A DNA stretch of 64,000 nucleotides, taken from positions 1 through 64,000 of the IMG/VR virus record IMGVR_UViG_3300008108_000042, one strand, 5' to 3'. Positions within the stretch are counted from its first letter, which is position 1; every line of letters starts with the position of its first letter. The position numbers and the translations under genes are program-made. The notes beneath the pieces were generated by a model, which had not been told where the DNA came from, made no database searches, and worked only from the letters and a program-made list of their open reading frames with translations. Of this stretch, positions 1 through 10,200 are shown one piece after another. This stretch comes from a virus.

Positions 1-366
1 TTCCAAACGAATACCAAATGAGCACTGTGATGCTCTACCTGGAATATATCTCATTACTGTTCTGGTCTGTCTGATGACCTTATCCCCAGCAGTTCCACCA
101 ACAGACATGATAATGTTTGCTGCATTTGGGTTATGGATAGCAGCACCAGCGCCCGTAGTTGCTTCATCCCAGACATCAGTTTCCTTTCCAAACTGGAAAG
201 TGTTGAAGAATACTGTTTGGTATGGAGATGTTTTAAATCTACTCTTTGAAGTAAATTGAGGTCTCCAATCCGATTGCTCACCCCAGTGGTCGGCAATATT
301 GACAACCTCAAACAGAGATCTTTCTTGATTTAGAAAATCCTGTGTACTCTTATTCCACTGAGCCAT
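1..366 (-). CDS. Virion structural protein, N-terminal part (gene runs off left edge)
   Basis: The reading frame starts at the ATG at 364-366 and stays open to the window edge (122 codons). The protein begins MAQWNKSTQDFLNQERSLFE and continues through VFFNTFQFGKETDVWDE and QTRTVMRYIPGR. I recognise this start from conserved cyanophage structural proteins of unknown exact role that lie near the gp16/gp17 genes. It is not a large terminase, since no Walker motif or gp17-like start is visible. The start lies 3 nt after the stop of the 109-aa gene upstream, which fits a late operon. The assignment to the virion rests on recalled family likeness and position; the C-terminus is outside the window. 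Confidence 0.7.
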   Translation of the reverse strand, partial: MAQWNKSTQDFLNQERSLFEVVNIADHWGEQSDWRPQFTSKSRFKTSPYQTVFFNTFQFGKETDVWDEATTGAGAAIHNPNAANIIMSVGGTAGDKVIRQTRTVMRYIPGRASQCSFGIRLE

Positions 367-368
367 TA

Positions 369-698
369 TCAGAATGCTCCATACTTATGTGCAGATGTAT
401 CAATATTAACTTTATTTGATTTAGTAATATTTACTCTTGGTTTATATGGAGGATAAATTTGTTGAACCATTGCTCCAGGGTAATCTTGCTGTAGCATCCA
501 TGTCAAATCACCATGATTGGGAATTCCATCTTCAGAAATTATTTCTATTCTGAATAACTCGCCGTTGTAGATAATATCTGCGCTATAAGTTTCTCCAACT
601 GGTTCTGCATTCTTTCCATCAGAATGGACGTGCAGAGTACCGTTGAAGTCTCCAGCAATATTAATAGATTCAGATAAAAATTGTTTGTAAGACTTCAT
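369..698 (-). CDS. Small cyanophage protein between gp16 and the structural gene (unknown function)
   Basis: A 109-aa protein starting MKSYKQFLSE. I chose the ATG at 696-698 because GGAGG lies 5 nt upstream, and because it overlaps the region of the previous gene's stop (700-702). A start five codons earlier has no such site. The N-terminal MKSYKQFLSES stretch resembles the start of several phage virion proteins. The middle (HSDGK, DIIYNGELFRIEI) looks like a small beta-rich domain, and GDLTWMLQQDYPGA is the most distinctive part. No catalytic motif is seen. Its place in the late operon suggests a virion or assembly role, which is inference. Confidence 0.75.
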   Translation of the reverse strand: MKSYKQFLSESINIAGDFNGTLHVHSDGKNAEPVGETYSADIIYNGELFRIEIISEDGIPNHGDLTWMLQQDYPGAMVQQIYPPYKPRVNITKSNKVNIDTSAHKYGAF

Positions 699-699
699 A

Positions 700-1230
700 T
701 CAGCCTCCAACAATTTGTACTTCTTCTACAACAATATTTGCAGCACCAGCAGTAATCTTAACGCATCTATGTGCATATGCTTGAGCGCCAGATCCAGTAT
801 AAGTATAATTACCAGTTGCCGCTGATGAGTTAATATCAGTAGTGATAGTCATTCCAGTAGCAGCAGTAATCTTTTTGCCTGCAGTATCGGCAGACTCAAA
901 TGCATCATCAATTACGCCAGCAGCATCAATAATTGCAATATAATCATTAACACTGAAAGGATGTGTATCTCCTGTTATTCCCGAATTGCGATCACCAAAG
1001 GTATATACTGCAGTGGTAGAATCAGTTGCTGCAGTAATAGCTGCCCTTCCAGGGGTTGATCCCTTAAGCAAAACAGATTCACCTGCCAAAATTTGAATTG
1101 CAGGACCAGCATTAAATTGAACGGTTGATGCTGAAGTAGCACTCACTCTGTAAATACCAGTATTGACAATCTGATATTCTGATTGAGTTGCAGAGATACT
1201 ATTAGTATTCAATACATTTAAAACGGACAT
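700..1230 (-). CDS. Putative virion surface or decoration protein (unknown)
   Basis: A 176-aa protein rich in Ser, Thr, Ala and Gly, with no cysteine-rich or charged segment. Segments such as TVQFNAGPAIQILAGESVLLKG and TYTGSGAQAYAHRCVKITAGAANIVVEEVQ alternate in the way of beta-sandwich virion proteins. It follows the gp16 gene and has its own late promoter motif (GATAAATA at 1262-1269, about 30 nt upstream of the ATG), so it may be made in large amounts. A head decoration or tail role is inferred from composition and location only. Confidence 0.7.
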   Translation of the reverse strand: MSVLNVLNTNSISATQSEYQIVNTGIYRVSATSASTVQFNAGPAIQILAGESVLLKGSTPGRAAITAATDSTTAVYTFGDRNSGITGDTHPFSVNDYIAIIDAAGVIDDAFESADTAGKKITAATGMTITTDINSSAATGNYTYTGSGAQAYAHRCVKITAGAANIVVEEVQIVGG

Positions 1231-1260
1231 GTTAAACTCCGAAGATATTCTTTCCTATTT

Positions 1261-1680
1261 TTATTTATCTAAGGTTTGCTTTTGCTGTTTGATTAATTTT
1301 GATAGTTCAGTAGTAGATCCAACAAATAATGCATTGGTTACATTTGTTGGTCCACTTCTTGGCTTTTCATCAATATCTTTCATTTTCTTTTGAAGATCAA
1401 CAAGTTTATCAGTCACATCTGCAACTTGTTTAATTAAATTGCCAGCAACCTCATATGCTCTAGGATGATCAGTACTTTGAGCAACATCCAATGCACCTTC
1501 AATAGCTCTCTGTCCTTTTTCAATTAGGTCATAAAGATTATTTCTACTATGTTCATAATCTCTCTGTATCTCTGGCTTTTTTTGAGATAGAGGAGTTGGG
1601 TCTTCCTCAACTGTTGGTTCAGTGCTTTCAATATCTGAAGAAATATCAAAAACTTTATTCAATTCATCAAAGGTACTCAT
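1261..1680 (-). CDS. gp16: Terminase small subunit, gp16-like
   Basis: A 139-aa, charged, largely helical protein with the core RAIEGALDVAQSTDHPRAYEVAGNLIKQVADVTDKLVDLQKKMKDI, which matches my knowledge of T4 gp16-type small terminases. These oligomerise and stimulate the gp17 motor during headful DNA packaging. The first 45 residues are acidic and probably disordered; the C-terminal KLIKQQKQTLDK is basic. It overlaps the gp15 stop by an ATGA junction, giving the T4 order 15-16. Confidence 0.85.
   Translation of the reverse strand: MSTFDELNKVFDISSDIESTEPTVEEDPTPLSQKKPEIQRDYEHSRNNLYDLIEKGQRAIEGALDVAQSTDHPRAYEVAGNLIKQVADVTDKLVDLQKKMKDIDEKPRSGPTNVTNALFVGSTTELSKLIKQQKQTLDK
1262..1269 (-). promoter_or_regulatory. 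Late promoter motif GATAAATA
   Basis: On the minus strand this reads GATAAATA, one base off the T4-type late consensus TATAAATA. It overlaps the last codons and stop of the gp16 gene and lies about 32 nt upstream of the 176-aa gene's ATG. Confidence 0.5.
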
Positions 1681-2486
1681 ACGGGTTCATCTTCTCCAGT
1701 TACAGGATTCCAATTTTGTGCATCAGTGAAATCTGAATACAGTTCATCAAATCCAAAATTATCATCTGCGTTTGCTGATAGTGGATCAGGTTGAACTGTA
1801 TATCTAACTTCTCTAGTTGCGTTAGTAACATCTGTCGATGTATAGTAATCAACTTGTGCCTTACGAATAGTCTTGAAGTCTTCATCTTCTGTTCTGATTG
1901 GACCATAATAATAAGTTTTAACATTAAATGACAATGTATAAACTATGGTTCTCCTTTCTGTGAAATCACCCTCATAGTTATCTTCATAGGATACATTCTC
2001 TAAAACAACAGGAATATCTTTAGTTTCATCACTGTTAGGAACCATCTTAACAGTCAAGTTGTAATGAGGTTGAAAATGTGGTAAAATTTGTTCTAAGATT
2101 TGTAAGGCATCATCTTGATTTTTTGCAATGATACCTAGTTCAAATGATAGATTATATGGAACAGGCATGTATTGATGCTTCTGTTTATTATTTGCATCAA
2201 CAACTTTAATTGCTTGAGTTGGAGAAACTTTTCTGCTGCCATCATATGCAAGTCCAGTCATTTCAAAAGAAATTCTTGGAAGAGTAATTTGAATTTTTTG
2301 TGCAGTAATATCAGGTTGCTCTAGAATTCTTGCTAGGAATTTTTGCTTTGGACCATATGCAAGAGGAACTTTCATTACCTCTGTTTTGCTATTTGACGTT
2401 CTTCTCAATTGTATATTGTTGAAAAGAGTACCAAAACCAACAATGGTCTTCTTAGTTAATTCGTGATAAAAATACTGTCCTAACAT
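1677..2486 (-). CDS. gp15: Tail completion / sheath terminator, gp15-like
   Basis: A 269-aa protein starting MLGQYFYHELTKKTIVGFGTLFNNI, typical of T4-like gp15. In T4, gp15 forms a hexamer capping the sheath and tube and links tail to neck. Conserved-looking segments are QKFLARILEQ, YMPVPYNLSFELGI and YTLSFNVKTYYYGPI. The C-terminal 60 residues are acidic. Its start overlaps the gp14 stop in a TAATG junction, so the two are translationally coupled. Confidence 0.9.
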   Translation of the reverse strand: MLGQYFYHELTKKTIVGFGTLFNNIQLRRTSNSKTEVMKVPLAYGPKQKFLARILEQPDITAQKIQITLPRISFEMTGLAYDGSRKVSPTQAIKVVDANNKQKHQYMPVPYNLSFELGIIAKNQDDALQILEQILPHFQPHYNLTVKMVPNSDETKDIPVVLENVSYEDNYEGDFTERRTIVYTLSFNVKTYYYGPIRTEDEDFKTIRKAQVDYYTSTDVTNATREVRYTVQPDPLSANADDNFGFDELYSDFTDAQNWNPVTGEDEPV

Positions 2487-3376
2487 TAGAACTTATCTCC
2501 CATGTTTCCAATTTCCCCAAAGGGATTTTTCTCCGAAAAATCTAAAATCAGATTTCCCTTAGTCTCAAAATATTTATTCATTGCACCTTCAAAACTATCC
2601 ATAGCATAACTATCTAGAATTGTTATAGTCCAGTTTGCAGTGTTGTCTGCGTTTTTAACTGCTTCATTATCTTTAAATGTGCCAGTAAGATCTCTAAGTA
2701 CAAGTTTTCTTGTAGTTGGATTCCAAGAAACAACAACTCCTTGTGCCTGACTAGTCTGACCAGTTACAGTCTGACCAGCAACAAAAGTTCCAGTTCCGCC
2801 TGCTGACATATTTAGACTTAAACTATAAGCAGATTCATCTTCAACTTCATCAACCTCAGTAATTCCAGTATCAAGAGTTTCATCACTATATTCAAATAGT
2901 TCACATCTCAATTCCCATACATATCCTTTACCTAATGGATAAAATGGGGATTGGTGATCAACAAATTTAATTTCAAAAATATCGTTAGACAATGGCATGT
3001 AGATTAAGTCACCTTCATTTGGTCTACCCTCTGCAATTAATGTTGCATTATCATCAACCAAATCTTTAAATCTTTTTCTTGCGATAACAAAAGTTGTCTG
3101 CTCAGCAATACGAATTCCAAATTTTGTATATAAATTTCCTTCTCCTTCTAATCCTTGAGCATTAGGAAAAAATGCTTCAATTTGGTATGAGGATGAAAAT
3201 GTTGACATAGCATCTTCACCAAATAAAGAATCATAATTTGCTAAAGTTCTTGGTATGTAATATACTTCCATACCAAACATTTTAATTTGTTCTACGACTA
3301 GACTTTCTATGAGGTTCTGCTCCCCAGAAGACCCCATAGTAATTCCAGTATTATTGAAGTATGGATTTCTTGGCAT
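2486..3376 (-). CDS. gp14: Neck protein gp14-like with inserted SWNPTT module
   Basis: A 296-aa protein with the gp14 hallmarks VVEQIKMFGMEVYYIPR, FGEDAMSTF and FPNAQGLEGEGNLYTKFGIRI. In T4, gp14 forms a neck ring with gp13 and closes the head after packaging. Residues about 187-253 form an insertion-like module (SAGGTGTFVAGQTVTG ... VVVSWNPTTRKLVL) that is closely echoed in the 8074-, 2404- and 1173-aa tail proteins and in part in gp8. It is followed by the gp14-typical acidic C-terminus. The start is 4 nt past the gp13 stop. Confidence 0.9.
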   Translation of the reverse strand: MPRNPYFNNTGITMGSSGEQNLIESLVVEQIKMFGMEVYYIPRTLANYDSLFGEDAMSTFSSSYQIEAFFPNAQGLEGEGNLYTKFGIRIAEQTTFVIARKRFKDLVDDNATLIAEGRPNEGDLIYMPLSNDIFEIKFVDHQSPFYPLGKGYVWELRCELFEYSDETLDTGITEVDEVEDESAYSLSLNMSAGGTGTFVAGQTVTGQTSQAQGVVVSWNPTTRKLVLRDLTGTFKDNEAVKNADNTANWTITILDSYAMDSFEGAMNKYFETKGNLILDFSEKNPFGEIGNMGDKF

Positions 3377-3380
3377 ATTC

Positions 3381-4187
3381 TTAACCTATCATATCTAATG
3401 GTGGAAGTTCGTATGTCGTTCTTAACTTCTCTTCCAACTTTTCAATTTCAATTAATGCATCTTGGAATATTTTATCTCCATTTAAGGTGACGCCACCTGG
3501 AAGTTGAACGTTGTTGTATTTGGTTAAGTTCTGACCCCACTGCTTTTTAAATAATGCAGTGGTATATTCTTTTAACCAAAGATTATTCCAAGCATCAGAA
3601 ACATCTGCAGGATTTAATGCCCTGTAACAGTCAACTAAAATATAATCTCCTACTCCAATTTCATCCCAGTTGATGTCCAAATATAATTTTCTATCATGAA
3701 CATTAAATCTAGTTCTCTTCCACATACTAGCATTAGTAACAAAATCTAAAGTCTCTAAGTAACTCTTTACCATATAATAATGTAAAACTTGTGCCGAGGT
3801 AAAGGCATAGATATCATTTAAGAAAATTTGATATTTAATATTAAAAATGTTTGCAGGTACAGCATTTGCAGTACTCAATTGAGTATGAACATCATTAATT
3901 CCTAAAATATAATCTGGTACTTCAATGTATGTATTTTGTGTTGAAAAATCAGTTCCAGTAATGTTGGTTGCAGTTTTTGCAGCATCTCTCATTTCCTGAG
4001 TGAACTGAGTTTTTAGCATCATTCTTTCAGATCCATCTCCATGAAATTGCCAAAAATATTGCAATGCCATATCAATAAGATCTTCTAGTTGATCATCGGC
4101 AACATTAATTTCTAGTACTGGTGCTCCCAATCTACGCAAACACCAAGCTTTTAATTCTGCTCTGCTAGCTGGTCTATTCGTTGACAT
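3381..4187 (-). CDS. gp13: Neck protein gp13-like
   Basis: A 268-aa protein with the N-terminal ELKAWCLRRLGAPVLEINV and DDQLEDLIDMALQYFWQFH stretches that are characteristic of gp13-type head completion proteins. WKRTRFNVHDRKLYLDINW in the middle is also family-like. In T4 the gp13 ring attaches directly to the portal after packaging. It is the first gene of the 13-14-15-16 run and lies 13 nt after the stop of the tail fibre gene. Confidence 0.9.
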   Translation of the reverse strand: MSTNRPASRAELKAWCLRRLGAPVLEINVADDQLEDLIDMALQYFWQFHGDGSERMMLKTQFTQEMRDAAKTATNITGTDFSTQNTYIEVPDYILGINDVHTQLSTANAVPANIFNIKYQIFLNDIYAFTSAQVLHYYMVKSYLETLDFVTNASMWKRTRFNVHDRKLYLDINWDEIGVGDYILVDCYRALNPADVSDAWNNLWLKEYTTALFKKQWGQNLTKYNNVQLPGGVTLNGDKIFQDALIEIEKLEEKLRTTYELPPLDMIG

Positions 4188-4200
4188 TTTTCGTTACCTC

Positions 4201-7200
4201 TTATACTGCATCAAATGCATTTGTACTGCTAATTGGATAATTTACTGCTCCACTCGTTAAAGTTTCACCTCGTAAAAATACTCCACTAATCGCATTTACA
4301 CTAATAACTGCTGGAGTATTGACTGAATCATATGCAGTAATTGTTGCTGTAGCACCACTAGTAGATCCAGTTACAGTTGAACCATTAGTATATGTTCCTG
4401 ATCCCCCACCACCGCTGAATGAAATAGTTGGCGCTGAAGTATAATCTGAACCAGAACTAGTAATAACTAAACTTGTTACAACTCCACTACTGAGAACTGC
4501 AGTAGCAGCTGCCCCTGATCCACCGCCTCCAGTGAATGTTACGGTAGGCGCTGATGTATAACCAGAACCTCCAGCAGTAACGTTATATCCAGTAACACCC
4601 ATACTAATTGTTGAAGATGCAGCGGCAGCAGACCCACCGCCTCCACTAAAGGAAACTGAAGGTGCAGAAGTGTATCCAGACCCGCCGCCAGTCAATGTTA
4701 TATTTGAAACATATCCTGTAATTGTCGAGGTTGCAGTAGCACCTGTTCCACCTCCACCACTAAAGGAAACAGCAGGAGCAGAAGTATATCCAGAACCTCC
4801 AGCGGTAACAGTAACGGAAGAGACATTATAACCAATAGTTGCACTAGCCGTAGCACTTGAACCGTCTCCAGTGATTGATACTACAGTTGCGTTAGTATAA
4901 CCAGAACCACCACTATTAACAGTAATACTTGCAATAGCATATCCTAAAGTTACAGTAGCAACTAATCCAGCGCCCCCTGCAACACTAACTGTTGGAGGAA
5001 GTGTATAACCTGAACCACCTGCACTTACTGTGATAGCAGTAATTATACCACTTGCATCAGTTGTTGCTGTAGCAACAGCACCAGATCCACCGCCACCGCC
5101 ACTAAATGTGACTGGCAGTGTGGAACTTGGAGCATATCCTGCTCCACCATTAGTTACTGCAATTGTCTTAACAGAACCACTAGAAGCTAAGTTAGCAGTT
5201 GCTGTAGCACCAGTACCAATACTGAATGAAACTGAAGGTGCAGTTGTATATCCAGAACCACCAGCAGTCACAGTAACACTCTTAACTGCACCTGTACTAG
5301 ATAGAGTAGACGTTGCAGTAGCACCTGTTCCACCTCCACCAGTAAATCCAACTGAAGGTGCTGAAGTGTATCCAGAACCGCCACCAGTTACGGATACAGT
5401 GTTAACATATACGAATACAGATGCTGTAGCAGATGCTCCAGATCCTCCTCCACCACTAAAGGAAACTGAAGGTGCTGAAGTGTATCCAGAACCGCCAGAT
5501 CCTAAAGAAACACTGTTTACTGGTCCACTGATGCTTGAAGTTGCCTTGGCACCAATCGCAGTAATATTAATCTTCATTCCAGTTGTAGAATCAAGATTAT
5601 TCAATAAAGCTTCAAATTGATCATATACAGAATTCATCTTATTCTGCATATCACTAATATAATCACTAATTTTAGATAAAGTGACACTTGGAATATCTGC
5701 AGCAGATAAAGTAGTACCACTTGTTGCTCTACCCTTAGCATCTACAGTAACTTTTGTATAAGTTCCAGCAGTTACTCCACTATTTGCTAGAGTAGTTGAT
5801 ATTGTTGCATTAGCACTACCATTAAAGTTAGCAGAACCTGTTGCATCTCCAGAAAGCGCAATGGTTCTTGTATTTTGTAATGTGGTAGCAGTAGAAGCAT
5901 TACCAGTTAATGCTGCAGTAATTGTTCCTGCTGTAAAATTACCAGAAGCATCGCGTGCTACTAGAGTTGATGCAGTATTTGATGAAGTTGCATTAGTTGC
6001 AATAGTTACTGCAGAAGATCCATTATATGAAGTTCCTGTGAGATAAGTTCCAAATGTTAAAGTATTTAAGTTATTACCTAATGTTACCCCAGAGATTGTA
6101 TTAGCAGCAAGTTTTGATACTGCAATTGCTGCAGTAGAACTAATATTACTATTACTTACTACACCAGCAGAAAGAGTAGTTGCTAGTGCAACGTTTGCAC
6201 CACCATTGAATGATACCGCTGATGCTGTTACATCACCAGTGATACTGAAGTTTCTAGAAGTTTGAAGTGTAGTTGCAGTTGTAGAGTTGCCTGATAATGC
6301 TCCAGAGAACGTTGTTGAAGAAAGTGTACCTGTAGAAGGATTATATGTTAACTTTGTGCTGGAAACTTTTGATGGAAGGTCTCCAGTATTTGCCGTTACG
6401 AAGGTTAGATAATGAGTACTGTTAGTTGCATTATCATCAGTAATTGTGGTATTTGTAGCATTAGTTGCTGTTCCACTCAATGAAGCAGTAATAGTTCCTG
6501 CTGTAAAATTACCAGATGCATTTCTCAGTACAAGAGTTGATGCTGTATTTGCAGAAGTTGCATTTGTACCTAGAGTAACATTTCCAGCAACTCCAGTTGC
6601 ATTACTAACTGTTAGTCCAGATCCAGCAGTAACATCTACTTGTCTAGTTACTGCAGTTCCAGATCCAGTTCGAACAATAATACCAGTAGTTGTTAAGTCT
6701 CTTAGTGCTACTAAATCCGTGTCTACAATCGATGCTGTTAATGTTACATCTGATCCACCATTAACTGAAACACTTCCACTTAAATCGCCACCTAAAGAAA
6801 GAGTTCTAGCAGTCTGCCATGTTGACGCAGTTGTTGCGTTTCCTGAGAGTGCAGCAGTGATAGTCCCAGCACTAAAGTTTCCAGAAGAATCGCGCACCAC
6901 AACAGTACTAACAACATTATTTGATGCTGTATCAAGACCATTTAGGAAGTTTGCATTTAAATTGTTTACCCTTGTGGTAGAAGCAACAACAAATGGAGCA
7001 GTTCCAGTTGTTACAGTTGAAGTTAATTGACCTGAAGTTGTAATTGCCGTGATATTAGTAAGTGCTCTAGCAGAACTAATTACTTGAGTGTTACCTACAA
7101 ATAAACCTCTACTATTGACAATATTAACGTGTTGATTGAAGTCCCAAGAAGTTGTTGAGTTTGTATATGTAATAGTTTTATCCGTCGCCCCGCGAAGTGT

Positions 7201-10200
7201 GATTCCTCCACCGTCAGCTGTGGAATCTGTTGGAGAAGCTACACTACCAAGTTCAATATTTTTATCATCAACTGTAACTGTTGTCGAATTTACAGTTGTT
7301 GTAGTGCCATTAACGGTGACGTTACCAGTAACTGTTAGATCACCACCTACAGTTAAGTTTTGACTTGCTGCTAAGGTTATAGGAGCATTGAATGTTGAAG
7401 TAGCATTAACAGTTAAGGTATCAGATGATGCATCACCTAAAGTGGTATTAGCATTAGCAACTAGGTTTCCAGATAAAGTAGTTACTCCTGTTACTCCTAA
7501 TGTTCCTGCAACTGTAGTGTTTCCAGAAGAAGCTTCAACAAAGAATTTAGGACTGGTTAATCCTGAGGTTGGATTAACATAAACATTTCCAGTAAAAATA
7601 CTTCTCTTATCAACTACAAGACCACCATACGAACGTAGTGCTACATCTGTATCACCGTTGCTATCTGCATCTCTTTGGAAAATAGTACTTGCACTAATGT
7701 TTCCTTTAAAGGAAGCAGAACCACTATATGACTGAGCACCAGCAACATCAATATCACCATAAACTTTTAAAGTTCCAGCAATTAATACATTTTCTCCAAA
7801 AGATGAACCACCTGTTACTCTTAAAGCACCTGCAGCAGTATAGGATGATGGAGTAGTGCTTGCTGCAGTAGCATTAGTGATGGAAGTTACTCCAGTTACT
7901 CCTAAAGTATTATTGACTTGAGTTGCACCATTTAGCGTAACTCCACCAGTAAATGTTGATGTACTAGTTACACCTAGAGTACCAGTGATTGTGGCGTTGT
8001 TATTAACAATTAATGCAGTTCCTGCTCCAGTTAAAGTTAAGTTACCAGCAATGATACCAGCATCAGTTCCAGAAACAACCTCAGATGTATTTGTAACTGC
8101 ACTTAAGAATACATACTTTGATAGATCTGTGTTCCATCCAAAGAACCCTAAACGTGCTTGAGTATCATAGTATCTAAATTGAACACCGCGATCTTTATTA
8201 TCATTTGAAGTTGGTGCTGTATCACCATTAATAGTAATAATGGGGTCATCAATTGTTAAGGTTGTAGCATTAATAGTTCCACTTGCTCCATTTAAAGTAG
8301 TATTGCCAGTAACTATTAAGTCTCCACCTACAGTTAAGTTTTGACTTGCTGCTAAAGTTACAGGAGCATTAAATGTTGAGGTGGCATTAACAGTTAAGGT
8401 ATCAGATGATGCATTACCTAAAGTTGAATTGGCCTCGGCAATTAAATTATTTGTTAATGTTGTAACACCAGTAACACCTAAAGTTCCTGCAATTGTTGTG
8501 TTACCTGATGCAGCAATAACGTTAAATTTATTTGTATTGATATTAAAGTTGCCAGTTAAATCTAAAATTCCAGCAATATCAGTATTTCCACTAGCAGCAG
8601 TAATATTAAATTTATTTGTATTGATAGCAACATCATTGAATAAATTAGTAACTCCTGTTACTGAAAGTGCATTATCTACTCCAACACTTCCTTTAACAGT
8701 TAGAGTTCCTGCAGTGCTATTATCTTGATTAGGATCAAGAATAATATCTCCAGTTGCACTTAAAGTATTTGCTGCAAAGCGAATACTTTCTAAAGTTACA
8801 TAACTATTGGTTGATCCAATAGTAATTTCTTCGTCAGCAGTAATATTTAATAATGCATTTCCTGCACCAGAGTTAGTTGAGGTAATTGCAAGAGTTCTGT
8901 TTGCAGCATTATTACCAGATAGACTTAGTGTAATATTTTCTGCAGATCCTACAGTCAATCCACCACTCTTAATAAAGGTAATATTTTGACTAAACTCAGA
9001 TGGAGTATCAACTGACATTTTGGCGTTAGTGCCGCCAACCTCAAACATTCTAGAACCACCAGAATTAACTTTCAGTTCTGAAATAGTTCTAAAACCATTG
9101 TATGTATTAATTTGATCTAGGTCATAATTTGTTGATGTAGTGCCATCATTAAATGTAATTCTAGAATTCTGAAGTTGTGTGTTATCAACACCACCAGTGG
9201 CAATCGTAACATGACCAGCAGCAGTAACTCCAAAATCTTCTTGATCGAATGATGCTAATCCTTTCTGTGGAGTTACTGAGGAAGCAATAAATTCCCATGA
9301 ACCTGTTGTTCCACTAGTATGCGTAGGTTGAGTTCCACCAGTAATTGCAGCAACAGCTTGATATAGTCTTCCACCATTAACTACTTTATCTCCTCTTGAA
9401 TATGCAGTAGAAACAGACCATGCAGATGCAGTTGTTCCTGATACTGCAGTTGCGATAGGGACTGTTAAAGCTGCAGTAAGTCTTCCCCACTGATCAACAG
9501 TAAATTTGGTTGTATTTACTGTTTGTGTGCCTGTACCTACAGATGTGAGACTTTCAGTATTATAGTCACCAGCAACAACTGTAGTATTAATTAAATCTAG
9601 TGTTGGATTACCTAAAACTCCATTGCCATCAACAACACTAATTCTTCCTGCGGTTCCTGTAACTGTTCTCATCCCAATAGAACCGTCTGCAGTTTTTGCG
9701 TAAATGCCAATGTTGGTATTTTCTGCAATTGCTCTTAAATCTCTATCAAATGGTTGGGCAGATTGACCTTCAACAGTTCCATCTAGTCCATAACCTTGAA
9801 TAGTTGTGGGGTTACTAGCATTGATTACACGACCACCAGAATCAACGGTAACTTTTGTATATGTTCCAGTTGCACTTTCATTTGCTGGATTATAGTGTGG
9901 TAGAGTACTAATTAATCCAAATTTAGTTGAAATAGTTAAGTTGGCAGAACCATCAAAAGTTCCAGAACCAACAGAGTCTCCAATTAATGTAATAAGACGA
10001 GTATTAGCAAGTCTAGTAGCACTTGCAGCATTTCCAATCAGAGATCCAGTGATAACACCTGCTGCAAAGTTACCATCAGCATCTCTTTGTACTAATGTAT
10101 TTGGAGAATTGTCAGTAGCAATTTCTGGCGTAACATATCCCAATAAGTTCCATGGGGTTGCACCATCACCGATTTTAAATCTTCGGGTATTAAGTTCAAT

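Noticed and set aside
1-366. Large terminase gp17 at the left edge
   Set aside because: Expected from T4 order, but the translated start (MAQWNKSTQDF) does not match gp17 and shows no Walker motif; it fits a structural protein.
5030-5620. 196-codon plus-strand proline/valine-rich frame
   Set aside because: It is the antisense of the glycine-rich GSGYTS repeats of the tail fibre; the Pro runs mirror the GGGG codons.
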